From Ilex aquifolium (Eukaryota > Streptophyta > Magnoliopsida > Aquifoliales > Aquifoliaceae), in contig OX637395.1 of NCBI GenBank assembly GCA_951799425.1, forward strand, positions 888,501 to 952,500: a stretch of DNA of 64,000 nucleotides. Direction: 5' to 3'. The translations under genes were made by a program, and so were the position numbers. The notes beneath the pieces are model-generated. The model ran no database searches, had not been told where the DNA came from, and saw only the letters and a program-made list of their open reading frames with translations. Shown here in pieces: positions 24,740-36,882 of this stretch (positions are counted from its first letter, which is position 1; the number at the start of each line of letters is the position of its first letter).

Positions 24740-25551
24740 TGATGGTGCTCGGATTCAGCTAGCCCAAGTCTAAACCGAGGCCTGCCGGCCCAGAGGGAGT
24801 ATAGAGTAAAAGTAACGGCTAAAAATGGATAGAACAGTGAAAAGAAATCGAAAACATGATATAAATGATTCACCTCAATCGAAAGACTAAGACTACATCT
24901 ACTGTAAGAGAGTCTCTTACTCATCAGAATTGTATATTACTCTATGTATGGTGAGTATAATGACATTTCTGACTCAGGGCCTTCACAAGAGTAATACTCA
25001 GATGAGATTAGCTGGTAGAGAGCTTGATACTGCGATTGAGGAAGAAGAAGAAGATCCCCTATGTTAGGTAACAGTATCCTATTTATACAAGTCATCTCTC
25101 TAGGGTTTCCTGTTGCTCCTTCATTTTTGCTGATTTTGTGAGTCTTTCCACTTTTGTCTTGTAGCAATCTCTGTCATGTGGCGCCGCTATGCCCACGATC
25201 CTTAGATGATTATGCGCACCAACACCCTCTACATCAGGGAGTGCGTGATTGACATGGGTGTCAAAAGTGGTCTCTCTGTCCTCAGGACACGTGGTGCAAC
25301 AGGAGTGCTCCAGGATAGACATTGGACTGGGCTCATTTATCCTGAGTTGTCCCTTAGCGGGATTGGATTAGGGCAGCCGACTTTAGGTTTTCTAGTACTA
25401 TTGGGCTTTACCTTTTGGATTCGGTCCACTCTGCTCTTGGCGTGGACAGGTTGTGGGCGCTCTTATTTAGGCCATTATGCAAGCAAACATTTCCTGGGCT
25501 TATTGGGCTCTTTGATAATGGCGGCCCATGCCCAAAATTCTATCATTATCA
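24740..25551 (-). mobile_element. Solo LTR (812 bp) with 5-bp target duplication AGACA
   Basis: Starts TGATGGTGCTCGG and ends TATCATTATCA, so it has TG...CA ends. It is flanked by identical AGACA at 24735-24739 and 25552-25556. Read on the minus strand it has a TATA box (TTGTATAAATAGG, about 25080-25092) and a transcribed-leader-like 3' part, so the element points left. No internal retrotransposon sequence flanks it, hence a solo LTR formed by LTR-LTR recombination. Frames inside it (for example at 25206-25592) are not genes. Confidence 0.85.
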
Positions 25552-25556
25552 AGACA

Positions 25557-26048
25557 AATTTTTTGATTCAATTTATTTCAAGTTTTAAATAAACAAACTT
25601 TGAGCAAGTTTTGATTTGCATCAAATCTCAAATTGTTCATGGCTCGATTCATTTGCAACCTTACCTCTTAATAATGGTATGTAGATTATAGACGAGACAT
25701 TTAAATGTGTATCACATTTCTTAATTTAGATTAAGATTTTCTCTGTTACACTTTTATTTAATTTCATTCAATAGTAAATAATTTATTATTAGTATACATG
25801 AGACTTACTATTTATTAGTGAGTTACTCATCAATACACGATGAATAATTTATCATTGAATAAAATTTAAAAAAAGTGTAATAAATAGAATCTCAATACTT
25901 TAATTTAAAGTCAAAACAAATTGGCACGGATTTGAAGCTTTTCAATATAAATTTTTTTTGGTAGCGTGTAATCAATCCGCACATGGTTTGTACACACAAC
26001 TTAGAAGTTATTGGTTGTCAACTGTATTTTAACCACCAAACACAATTG
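25557..26048. other. Intergenic, AT-rich
   Basis: No gene or complete repeat seen. Confidence 0.5.
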
Positions 26049-26230
26049 TTTTCTTTTTTAGTTTAACAATTAAGATGTTCGGTTCAATTAACGTGCACCT
26101 TAATTAATATCTTTTTCGATCCTGTCAATGGTAAATTATTCACGTCGAGATTATGATATTCCTGAGAATCTCTCATGGTCTGGTCATAAGAGATTGTTAA
26201 AATTCGAATTCACGACGTGTGGATATACAG
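26049..26230 (-). mobile_element. SINE, diverged copy
   Basis: T-rich start (A tail on the minus strand), then family body words GATGTTCGGTTCAATTAACG, GGTAAATTATTCACG and TTAAAATTCGAATTCACGACG, the last being the B-box region in reverse. More diverged than the copies at 35098 and 53878. Confidence 0.5.
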
Positions 26231-26532
26231 TGAAGCCAAATGCAATTTATGTGTCTCTAAAATTCATGAATGACCCCTATAATCTTAATTAATTAAATTT
26301 AACAATCTGCCTTGATTTTATATTGCTTAGGGAATAAATGGAATTTTTTTTTGGTCGAGGAGGGGTATTTTGTGTAAAAACTGAGATAGTTTGTGTTTTG
26401 GTTCAACCACTTTGAAAAAAAAAAAATACAAAGAAAGTGATGTGTTTGGGTGTTGTTGAATAAGCCGCAAAGTGGGGCAGCTGTTGAAATAAATATTATT
26501 TGAGGGGAAAACAAAAAATATCACAAACCTTA

Positions 26533-26933
26533 GGCCATGTTTGGTTAGCTTTCCGGAAACTGTTTTTTGTTCTCAAAATTTAAAAAACACTCAAAACCTG
26601 TTTGTTTAGCATTTTTGTTCTCAAAATTTTGAGAAAAAATGAGATTTGAGTCAAAGAAACAGAAAACAAGTTTAGCTTGTTTTCGGAGTTTTCTTTGAAA
26701 ATTTTGAAAACAAGGAGAACAATTTTGGAATTTAATGAGATCTGCCCTTCGAGTCTCCTTAGCAGCAAATTTCTTTCCTTTTTTTTTTTTACTTCTTCCT
26801 CTCTCTCATAATATACAATATATATATATATAATAGATATTATAATATAATATATTATATAATATTCTATTATATTATATAATATTATAATATAATATAT
26901 AAATATTATATTATATAATATTATTAAAATTCG

Positions 26934-26964
<31 letters not shown>

Positions 26965-27534
26965 TTATTTATAAATTCGTATATAAATATATATATATAT
27001 ATATAAATTGGTATATATATATATATATATATATACATATATTTATACATATAAATTGGTATATATATGTATATATATATATAAGAATTTATATATATAT
27101 AAATAAATATATATATGTATAAATATATTATATAATATATAATAGAATATTATAATATATAAATATTATATATTATATAATATATAATATTATAATATAT
27201 AAATATAATATAATATTTATTATAATATAATATAATATATTATATTATAATATATATTATATTTTTAAGTTTGGTTTATTGAATTTTTTTTTTATGAAAT
27301 TATCAATCTAAAAATAACTTTCTTATATTTTTTTATTAATGTTTGAATTACTGTTCAAACATATATTTAGACTGTCCAAACAGGTTTTACTATTTTCTGT
27401 TCTGTAAAACTGTTTTTGAAATCATCTAACCAAACAAGTTTTTTATCTCAAAAAATATCAAAATCATTTTCTTAAAACTCTTCTCAAAAACTGTTTTCGG
27501 ATACCTGTTTTTGAAACGCAAACCAAACAGGCCC
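26533..27534. mobile_element. MITE/DNA transposon remnant (1.0 kb) with AT-repeat core
   Basis: Ends GGCCATGTTTGGTTAGC and GCAAACCAAACAGGCCC form imperfect inverted repeats. They are flanked by TTA at 26530-26532 and 27535-27537, as in PIF/Harbinger elements. Inverted subterminal parts also pair (AAACTGTTTTTTG with CAAAAACTGTTTTCGG). The middle, about 26815-27255, is almost pure A/T made of TA runs and ATATTATA palindromes, probably expanded after insertion. Confidence 0.75.
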
Positions 27535-27902
27535 TTACTTCTTATGAATTTGAGGGGAAGAAGAAACAAAAAATTAGGTGGATGGACCTTTTTACCCTTA
27601 TTCAAAAATAATACATGGTATATCTAAGTCCAAAAATAGAAAAATTACTTGATTGCCTAAATATACATAGGATTCGAGAAATCAAATTTAAACATGTTAT
27701 CCAAGTTCTAACAATTAGAATGTTTTCGCTTTCTTCCTTCCCGTTTTGGCATACAAGTTTTAAAGGTCCCATATGACTGGTTTGGCCATCTTATTTTAAA
27801 ACATTATGTGTACATTTGAGTACACACCTACCTTTGTAAATAGTGTAGAACGACTTACCTATCATGGGTTGAAACAATAGAACATGTCTTGATTCCTTTT
27901 CT

Positions 27903-28037
27903 TTCTTTTCTTTTTTTTTAACTGTCACGGATGTTTGGATCAATTTACACACACTTCGATTAGTCTTCTCTTTGGTTTGATCAAAGACAGACTATTCATG
28001 TCCGGTGTAAGGTATTTATGAAATAGCATGACCCTAA
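27903..28037 (-). mobile_element. SINE, 3' part, interrupted by a MITE at 28038
   Basis: T run, then ACTGTCACGGATGTTTGGAT, CAATTTACACACACTTCGAT and ATTCATGTCCGGTGTAAGGT, ending ATGACCCTAA at the MITE boundary. The missing half resumes at 32747 (see there). Confidence 0.75.
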
Positions 28038-28456
28038 TGCTCCGTTTGGTATGAAGGATTGAAAGTAGGAAGGATGAAAAGTATGAGAAATACATTTTCT
28101 ATCCCTCAAGGAACGAAAGTATGAATGATACACTTTCCTTCCTTTGTGTTTGGTTGGATGGATAGAAAATAAAAATGACTATTTTTTTTTTGTGCTGGCT
28201 AAGATTAGGGGTGACAATAGAGTTGTGTCGTGTCAAATTCGTGTTGAGTTATTACGGGTTTGTGTCGAACATTAGTCAAACCTAACTCAACTCATTTAAC
28301 TAATTGTGTTGTGTCGAGTTGCGAGTTGACCTGTTTATTTTTATTTTTATTTATTTTTATTTTTATTTTTTAAAATTTTAAAATATATATATATATAAAT
28401 ACATATTTTATTATTGTATTTTTATATGAAATTAATGTATATATAATATATGTATA

Positions 28457-30016
28457 CTAGTCATTACCCGTGCCTGAAGGCACTATACAACAAACAAAAA
28501 AATCTTAAATAATTGCCCAAATTAAAAATAAATGGCCTAAAAATATTCATTCCAATTCTTTTTTTAAATGATTCGAAATATATCGTCAATCATATTCTCC
28601 ATATTAATGGAAGTGTCATAAAAATATATAAAAACTCCCAAAAACAACACCATAGATATAAATGCCTCTGAAAAAAAAAAAAACAAATACTAACATAACC
28701 CATTGAAATTTATAATCTTTAAACAATAAATAAAATCTTGCTCATTTATATGACTCACAAATTTATCACCTCTACTACCACTCAATCTAATAATACAAAC
28801 ATAATTTTAAACTAAACTACCATATTTAAAATTCACTATATCCTCATGTAATAAATACCTCAAGTAAAAAAAAAAAATCTAACAGAATACAATTAAATTC
28901 ACAATCTTTAAATGATAAATAAAATTAATCAAATCTTGCTTATTTATAGAACTCATGAATTTATCACCACTATCACTATTCAACCCCAAATGACACAATA
29001 TAATTATAAATTTAATCACCAAATGTCCAAATCCTCCACATATAAATATACACAGAAACATACACACACACACACATTTCTTTTTTCATTACCAAAAAAC
29101 CCTCATAACCAATAACTATTTTGATTAGAAATACAATAATTCAAGTTTTTAAGATAAAATAATAACAAATTAATGTTTAATTAAAAAATAGGGAAAAAAT
29201 CACGGACATCCTCTGAGTTTTGACAATATTATACGGACACTTCTAGACATTTTATAAATAACACGGAGACCCCCTAAGGCTTGAAATTCATTTATGTTTT
29301 CTTTCCGTCAATATTGCTAACAAAATTTGATATTTTAATCCCAAAACTTTATTATTTTTACAATTGTCATTTTCCAAATTTAGTATCAAAAAAAATTAAA
29401 ATTTTAATAAAATCAAATAAAAAATTGATCTAATTTAGTACTCTAAAAAATTAATTAAATGAATTTTAATATTAATTTTATAATAATAAAAATGAATTTA
29501 ATATTAATTCGACAAAGTTGAATATAAATTGGACAAAATTAAATGTCAATTTTAGATAAAATTATATATTAATTTAAAATATAAGGTTCATTTCGTGTTG
29601 AATATTATTTGGTGTTTATAGTTCATGTGCTATTTTTTATTTTTTTCGAAAGGTACGCTATTTTTTATTTACATTAAGTGTTATTTACAAATTAAGAAGC
29701 AAGTGGCAAAATATATATCGTCAAATATACATAAATTTTGAATTAGTTTCATGGAATAAATAATTGTATAACATGTAGTTTCATCTATGTTATGGAATAA
29801 ATAATAACAAAAATAACACAAGGGAAACGAAAAAAAAGATAATAGTATGAGATGGAGAAAGGGAGAGTATAAGATAGATAGATTGAGAGAGTTATATAAG
29901 AGATAAAAGTCTTAGAGTTGTAAAAAGAATGAAAGTCTAATTAGAACCATCAGATCAAAACGATCTGAGCCGCGAAAAGCTCAAGACAAACCAAGCTAGC
30001 TACTTTATTATATAGA
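28457..30016 (-). mobile_element. Helitron A (1560 bp, non-autonomous)
   Basis: On the minus strand it starts TCTATATAATAAAGTAGCTA (5' end at 30016) and ends with the hairpin GTGCC-TTCA-GGCAC (plus 28470-28483), then GGGTAATGA and CTAG (28457-28460), next to T. No Rep/helicase frame is present, so it is non-autonomous. The interior is AT-rich and strongly similar to the left half of Helitron B. Confidence 0.85.
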
Positions 30017-32228
30017 CTAGTCATTACCCGTGCCTGAAGGCACTATATAACAAACAAAAAAGTCTTACACAATTGTCAAAATTCAAAAAGAATGGGCCAA
30101 AAATATTCATACAAATTCTTCTTTTAAAATGACTCGAAATATATCGCCGATCATATCCTCCATATTAATAGAACTGTTGTAAAAATATATACAACTCTTC
30201 AAACAATACCATATATACAAATGCCTCCGAAAAAAAAACAAATATTAACATAATCCATTGAAATTTACAATCTTTAAGTAATAAATACAATTTTTCTCAT
30301 TTATAAGACTCAAGAATTTATCACATTTACCACCACTCAATCCAATAATAGAAAATAATTATAAACTTAATCACCATATTTTCAATCCACCCTATCTCCA
30401 TGTAATATATATCTCAAGCAAAAAAAAAAAAAAATTACTAACATAACACAATTAAATTCACAATCGTTAAGCGATAAATAAAATCAACCAAATCTTACTC
30501 ATTTATAAAACTCAAGAATTTATCACCACTATCACCATTCAACCCCAAATGGCACAACAAAATTATAAATTTAATTAACAAATTTTCAATCCTTCACATA
30601 TAAATATACACAGAAACATACTCTCGTACATTTTTTTTTGGCTACCAACAAACCTTCCTAATTAATAACTGCTTTTATTAAAAATATAATAATTCAAGTT
30701 TTTATGATAAAATAATAATAAATTAATATCTAATTAAAAAATAGGGAAAAAAATACGGACTTCCCCTGAGTTTTGACAATATTATGAAGACACCCCCTGA
30801 TATTTTATAAATAACACGGAAATCCCCAAAATTTAAAATTTATTACACAGAGACCCTTTTGTCTCCCTTCCTTCAATATTGCTAACGTAAAGTGATGATT
30901 TTATCCCCAAAAAAATATTATTTTTATAATTGCCTTTCTCCAACTTGAGTACCCAAAAAAATTAAAAATTTAATAAAATAAAATAAGATTTGATTTAGTA
31001 CCCAAAAAATTGATATAATTTAGTACCCCCAAAAAATTGATTGAATGAATTTTAATATTAATTTGATAACAATAAAAATTAATTTGATATTAATTTGACA
31101 AAGTTGAATATAAATTGGACAAAATTAAATGTCAATTTCTGACAAAAATATATATTAATTTACAATTTAAGGTTCATTTCGTGTTTAATATTATTTGTTG
31201 TTGATTAAACCAACATGAAATTGACCTTAAATTCTAAATTTTTTTGTTGTATATAAACTTAAAAATTTGTATTTTAACCCATATAATTTAAATACAGATT
31301 TTTTCATAGCATAGCGTATTCTCACTTACTATATAATTTAATTATTCTTTATTATTTTTACAATCAATTTCAATTTTGACTTCAACTTTGAATATTCATA
31401 AAATTCAAGCAAAGTTAAGTTTAAACAAAAATATATACTTTATACTTGACAATCAAATTTAGATAAATTCAAATTCTAATCATAATCACGTCAAACCGAT
31501 AATTGAGTAAACCGGTAAAAAATTTTAACACGAACCATTTAATAAACAGGTAACACGGCATGACTCGTTTAACCCATTTATAAAAAAATAAAAAACAAAT
31601 ATTATTTTAATAAATTTTTACACTCCATTTATTTGCTTCCAGCTGTACTTTCCTCAATTGAAGGAATTCCAGCCAACAGCTCACGTGAAAATCACACCAC
31701 AAATGTTGGTTAAAATGAGAAGTTCACTACCCTTTTTATAGGCAACTGAAGTCTCCCCTCTCCACTCCTTGTCGATGTGGGATTCAAAGAAAAGGAACAA
31801 AAGGCAATTCAATGCCTCAAGGCTCAAAATTTCACTTTCCTACTATTAATATGCTTATTTTTTTTTTTAAATGTTTTTTTTTTTTTTTTTTTTTTTACTC
31901 ATTCATTATTTTATATATATATAATTTATTATTATATTAAATTTATTTAAACGGGTTGACAGGTCTCACCCGAATATGACCCGTTTATTAAACATATGTT
32001 AATAAACCTATACTTTGTTAGCGATAATCCTTGTTATTGTACTATTATTTTGTTAATTTTAAATTACGCGTTTGAACTGTTTATTATATAAATTGAATTA
32101 TACATATAGATATAGATATCAATATAGATATATAAATATGACGGCATATGTTAATGAACTTATATTTTTTTTAGAGATAATCCTTATTATTAGAGTTTTA
32201 ATAGATTTTAGATATATTTTATTTTTAT

Positions 32229-32259
<31 letters not shown>

Positions 32260-32508
32260 ATAACTGTCCAAGTCAATCTCTCCCATGGTTTGAATGGAAA
32301 TGAGGAGAGATAAAAAAGAATGTAGTAGAGTCCTGTAAGGATGTAGATATCTCTCCAATGGTTTGAATGGGGATGAGGAGAGATAAAAAGAATGTAGTAG
32401 AATCCTGTAGGAATGTAGATTAATTAGAATCGTTGGATCAAAAACTTAAAAACGATCTGAGCCGCGAAAAGCTAAAGACAAAGAAATCTAGCTACTTTAT
32501 TATATAGA
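30017..32508 (-). mobile_element. Helitron B (2492 bp, non-autonomous), head-to-tail with A
   Basis: On the minus strand the 5' end is TCTATATAATAAAGTAGCTA at 32508, preceded by A. The 3' hairpin is at plus 30030-30043 and CTAG at 30017-30020 is joined directly to the TC of Helitron A. The first about 1.2 kb matches A. The rest (about 31215-32440) is extra and includes CGGGTT/ACGGGT-rich repeat sequence, a T run at about 31876-31895 and a short duplication of about 73 bp (about 32277-32420, unit with TCTCTCCAATGGTTTGAATG). Confidence 0.85.
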
Positions 32509-32746
32509 TATTAAAAGATATATAGACAAATAAGATACATTTCAACACAAATAATTAACTTTCCATCAACTTTCCTTCCGATTTTGGAGGGATTGATTTT
32601 GGTGAGTTAGAAAGAAAGTTAATTCATCAACTTTTTCATCTTTCCTACTTTCCTTCCTTACTAAACATGATGTTTTATTTATTCCTCCCACTTTTCATCT
32701 TTCCAACTTTCTATCTTTCTATTTTTCCATTGTACCAAACGAAACA

Positions 32747-32810
32747 TAAGAAACTGTCAAAATTCAAATTCAAATGTCTGAATTTATAACTTGTGAACGT
32801 AATTAAAATG
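32747..32810 (-). mobile_element. SINE, 5' part resumed after the MITE
   Basis: Continues the copy at 27903-28037: AACTGTCAAAATTCAAATTC then AATGTCTGAATTTATAACTT. These are the B-box-side words seen in intact copies at 46292 and 53878. The TAA at the junction is the MITE target duplication. Confidence 0.75.
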
Positions 32811-33214
32811 AAATGGATAAGTTTGAGCCATGATTGTCATGGATCCAGGAAAGGCAAATCAATCACAATTAATGGTTTGTGATTCTTGTAGTTGCCTCAC
32901 CCAGATTTGCTAACTACATTGTCCTCATCAAAAAAAAAAAAATCTGGTGAACTGTACAATTAATTAAATTGTACTTGAATTTGGTGATGGAAGAAGAAAG
33001 TCAACAGCGATAGTTTACCCTCTCATCCTATCGGAATTTACCATCTAATCAAATTAAACTATAATTCATAAAATTGGATCAAATAAAAATTCAAGCTCAT
33101 TAAGTTATGATTTAATGGGATCAATTACGATTTATAATAAAAAAAAATTTAATTCTATTAAATTATAATTTTAACTTGTTTAATTCGTAATTTAATTTGA
33201 TAGAATAGAGGTTT
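32811..33214. other. Intergenic, AT-rich
   Basis: No gene or complete element seen. Confidence 0.5.
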
Positions 33215-33426
33215 TAATAAGGCACTAAACTCATAACTTAGTCTTTTCATACTCTCCTAAAAGTTATTTTATGGCTGCTGGACTATTTGCTTTGCTTGCT
33301 TAATTGAGGGATGATACATTTAATAAGGCACTAAATTCATAACTTAGTCTTTTCATACTCTCCTACAAGATATTTTATGGCTGCTGGACCATTTGCTTTG
33401 CTTGCTTAATTGAAGGATGGTACATT
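33215..33426. repeat. 106-bp tandem duplication
   Basis: Units 33215-33320 and 33321-33426, each beginning TAATAAGGCACTAAA and ending GGATGRTACATT, differ at only a handful of positions. This is a recent local duplication. Confidence 0.9.
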
Positions 33427-33438
33427 GCTGCATTATTA

Positions 33439-33500
33439 TTTTTTTTTTTTGAGTTTCACGGTCAGGAATGTTCGGATTAATTTACGTCAATGTTACATTA
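33439..33500 (-). mobile_element. SINE fragment (3' end only)
   Basis: T run followed by GAGTTTCACGGTCAGGAATG and TTCGGATTAATTTACG, the 3' end of the SINE family; the rest is absent. Confidence 0.5.
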
Positions 33501-34213
33501 TACTTAAAATTGCTTTGACTACAGTATCGAAAAAGAATAAAAAAAATATTTAGTATTGTGACATTTATTTATTTTTTGGGGTTAAACTTACTAATTTTTA
33601 AGGTGCACTCATTTTTTAGGATCACTTGTCATTTTTCGAGTTTACTTTGTATCACTATTTGGGTGGAGTTTATCATTTTTTGGGAAATGGAAGGGAAAAT
33701 GGAAAATGGAAAATGGAAGGGAATAGAAAGGAAATTGAAAAAGGAGGAATGAGACTAGAATTTTACAAGTAAAATAGGTTTTTCTTTTATGACATCTTAA
33801 GAAATCCGATGATAACCGTGGAGTCGTGGACATAGAAAATTGGTCGGTAATTGGCTCTATTGATGACATATCAATAATCAACAAAACAAATTCATCAATC
33901 AAAAAGGCCCGACGACATACTAATTTCCTTTGTTGGATTACATTATCCTATCTTTCTCTTATGTTTGTAACCCCTCATTTGAACCATTTCTTTTGATTAA
34001 TGACGTGTTTATTAAAATATTTATCAAATATTATTTATAAAATAAATATGGATAGTTAGATCAGTGGATCTTCTTGAGGATAGTGAATGAGATAAACTGA
34101 TACAACAATCAATATGATTTGGTAAAAAAAAAAATTGGTAAACTATTTAGTAAGCATAGCAATGCTCATTTAGATATGAGATATGTCCACAAGGATTCTA
34201 TAAATAGCATTGA
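33501..34213. other. Intergenic
   Basis: Contains a GGAAAATGGAAAATGGAA-type short repeat at about 33680-33730. No gene seen. Confidence 0.5.
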
Positions 34214-34222
34214 TTTATTTTT

Positions 34223-34555
34223 GGGTTAATAGTATTTTTTGTCTCTAAATATGTATTTTTTTGTCAGTTTAATTTTCATTGTATCAATTTTGTCCTTAAA
34301 GTATTCATTTCGTATCATTTTGGTCCATACATAGATAGACCGTTAAGTTTTGATGAAATGATTACGTGTTGAGCACGTGATACAGTCTAAAAAAATGGCA
34401 CGATGTCACTTTCGTCAAAAAATTTGACGGATTATCTAATTAAGGACTAAAGTAACACGAATTGAATATTTTAAAATTTAAATTAATAAAATTAATATAT
34501 TTAAGATTAAACTAATAAAAAATACATATTTTAAAGATAAAAATACTATTAAGCT
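34223..34555. mobile_element. MULE-type MITE (333 bp) with 9-bp target duplication
   Basis: Inverted ends GGGTTAATAGTATTTTTTG and ATAAAAATACTATTAAGCT; the pairing extends through AATATGTATTTTTT. Identical TTTATTTTT flanks occur at 34214-34222 and 34556-34564. A 9-bp duplication points to the Mutator-like superfamily; the low-complexity flank lowers certainty. Confidence 0.75.
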
Positions 34556-34832
34556 TTTATTTTTAAAGGGTCCCTAAAAGAGAAGATACTCCCTTTAAAA
34601 TAAAGAAAAAGGTAGCTCGATAGAAAGATACTCTTTTTTTCTCATTAATCATTAATAGTAAATGTTAATGGGATCTCAGTTAAAGTTTTCGGCTCATGCC
34701 TTTACTTACGCACATGCCTCTGTTTCATTAGAGTGTTCCTGTCTGCATGATTGACCAGCAATTCCTTTCACCCTTCTATACTACATCTTCTATGCATTTT
34801 TATTTTTGGAGCTGACAACACGTATTATTAGA

Positions 34833-35018
34833 AGGAGTAATACAATAAAACTCAAATAAAATTTAAAAAATTGTAACTTAAATGCATATCATTTCTCAGA
34901 TGAGTGAGTCCCATTAATTTTTTTTCAGTGAAACTCACTCATCACACATTTATCCAATGAATGATATACATTTGGGTTTTAACTTTTGGATTTCATTTGG
35001 GTTATATAGTATTTTCCT
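34833..35018. mobile_element. MITE, 170-bp family, copy 3
   Basis: Left GGAGTAATACAATAAAACTC, core AAATGCATATCATTTCTCAG and GTGAAACTCACTCATC, right ATTTGGGTTATATAGTATTT. Same family as 7791 and 18185. Confidence 0.7.
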
Positions 35019-35097
35019 TATTAGAAACACACTCTATAGTGTGAAGAGAAGTCTGCATATATCTGGGGGGTTTAGATTAGCTTATATGTATTTTGAT

Positions 35098-35252
35098 TAA
35101 TTTTTTTTTATTTGGTTAAAGACAGATCATTCACACTAAAATTAGGGTATTCATGGAAGGATTGATCTCAATGGGTTTTCAAAATTCGAACTCAAGACGT
35201 CTGAATTTATGACTCGTACTTGTTACTACTTGAACTACTCCTTAGAGTTAAT
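35098..35252 (-). mobile_element. tRNA-derived SINE, 5' truncated body with clear B box
   Basis: T run at about 35099-35111 (A tail), body GGTTAAAGACAGATCATTCA, then in reverse complement a B-box-like GAGTTCGAATTTT (plus about 35183-35195) and an A-box-like AGTTCAAGTAGTAACAAG (plus about 35227-35244). The two boxes about 40 bp apart are what a tRNA-derived Pol III promoter looks like. Confidence 0.7.
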
Positions 35253-35569
35253 TAACTCATTTTCCAACTTTCTATCTTATATGGATGGGAAAAAAATCTA
35301 GAGGGTATACAACAATAGTTAAGCCAGCAACAATTGAAGTAAAAAAATCGAATTGAATGAAATTAAGTATTATTGAAAAAATCTACCACATTATCAAAGC
35401 ATTTTTCTTCTATTTCTTTTTTTTTTTGTTGGCAATACTTTTGTTTATTTGTGATCGGTAAAAATTGGTTCAATTGATTAAAAAAAATTGAATATACAGC
35501 ATATATCAAATTATATGCTCAAATACTTATCAAATTATACTTTACAAATAGATATTCAGAATAAAAACT

Positions 35570-35925
35570 AGTTCATTTACGGGATATACATATTTTTAAA
35601 TTATAGAATACGTTCAATAATGATAAACGTGTTACACGATAACACTAAGGAGGAATCTTATTTTTCATAGATCAATGAATGAGTAGAGTTGAATTTTTTT
35701 TGTGTACCCATTTCTCAAATGTCAATGAATTGAGACTTACAACCCCCTTTTCTTTTTCAGTTCATTTACGGGATATGCATATTTTTGAATTCTAGAATTC
35801 GTTCAATAATGATAAATGTGTTACACGATAACACCAAGGAATCTTATTTTTTCATAGATCAATGAATGAGTTAGACTAGAATTTTTTGTTTGTACCCATT
35901 TCACACCCCCCCCCCTTTTCTGTCT
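35570..35925. repeat. 190-bp tandem duplication
   Basis: AGTTCATTTACGGGATATRC starts at 35570 and again at 35759, followed in both by GTTCAATAATGATAAA and TTACACGATAACAC. The second copy has small deletions. It ends in C-rich runs, and another C run lies at about 35969-35979. Confidence 0.85.
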
Positions 35926-36082
35926 TTAGCTCTATATAATCTGCATGCAATGATGCACTACTACCCCGCCCCCCCCCCCCAAAGGGCACTTAATACTTGC
36001 ACTAAAAGAGGGCAACTTTGTCACGGCTTGGTAGCTTAAAGGTTAATAAGGATGTGTGTCACTTAGTCCCGTTTTAAAATTA

Positions 36083-36882
36083 CCATTTATTGTTTATGTT
36101 TGAAGGTATAGAATAATAAAAAAATGGTCAATAATAAATATATTTATATTCACACCTAAAATCAAATCACAAATATAGATAAGAAAGAAATGAATTTAAA
36201 CACCGGTTGTAATGAGGGTGAACGGTAATAATGGTGGTGGTGAGAGACGGTGATGGTTGTGGTGGGTGGCAATGACCGTGGTGATGGTGGCAGCCGTGAA
36301 TGACAACGGTGATGGTGGTGATGAGTTCTAGACGATGATGGTGGTAGTGACAACTATGCGTGATGACGATGGTGGTGGTAGTGGGCGACGATGATAGTAA
36401 TTGACAGTGGTGGGGCGACGATAGTGGTGGCGGTGGTTGGCAGTGACAGGTGCTTCTGGGCGACAGTGGTGCTAGTGGTAGGTATGGTGGGGGTGTGTGA
36501 CAGTGGGTGGGTGATGACGGGTGGTGGGGTGACGGTAACGGTAGCGGCGATGGTGGTGATGGTGGTAGGGTGGTGGTAACGGTAGCGGCGACGATGATGG
36601 GGTTGCCGGACGGGTGGGGGTGGGGTAGTTGTGGTGGTGGGGCGGTTAAAAACACTATTTTTTTTAAGGTACTTATGAGAAGTTATAAGTTTTAGTAGCA
36701 CTTGTCACCCTAAAGGCCTAAACACACTTTTAAGAACTTATTTTCTTTATTAAATTTAGGTTGTTAATATTAGCCATCAAATTAATTTTAAAGTAAAATT
36801 TAAAGAGATTTTAACCGCAAAAATCAAAAGTCATTTTATTTATCTTTTGAGATTTTAATTGTAGTATACCTCATTATATAGA
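36083..36882 (-). mobile_element. Helitron-like element with TGG tract (800 bp)
   Basis: On the minus strand the 5' end reads TCTATATAATGAGGTATAC (at 36882) and the 3' end is a decayed form of the hairpin-CTAG terminus (plus 36083-36110). The middle (about 36225-36645) is GGT/TGG-rich. It equals the reverse complement of the element at 12660-13960, so this is one family with an expandable CCA tract. Gly/Val-rich or Pro/His-rich frames here are artefacts. Confidence 0.7.

Larger units (their letters stand above)
28038..32746. mobile_element. PIF/Harbinger-type MITE interrupted by two Helitrons
   Basis: Inverted ends TGCTCCGTTTGGTA and TACCAAACGAAACA, flanked by TAA at 28035-28037 and 32747-32749. 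Left arm 28038-28456 and right arm 32509-32746 share inverted GGAAGGATGAAAAGT/ACTTTTCATCTTTCC-type sequence. Without the inserted 4052 bp the element is 657 bp. The left arm also carries a GGGGTGACAATAGAG segment rich in GTGTCG words that resembles another repeat. Confidence 0.8.

Noticed and set aside
25206-25592. 128-codon plus-strand frame
   Set aside because: Lies within the solo LTR 24740-25551 on the strand opposite to its promoter; no domain.
36162-36701. Pro/His/Thr-rich and Gly/Val-rich frames
   Set aside because: TGG/CCA tract of the Helitron-like element at 36083-36882.
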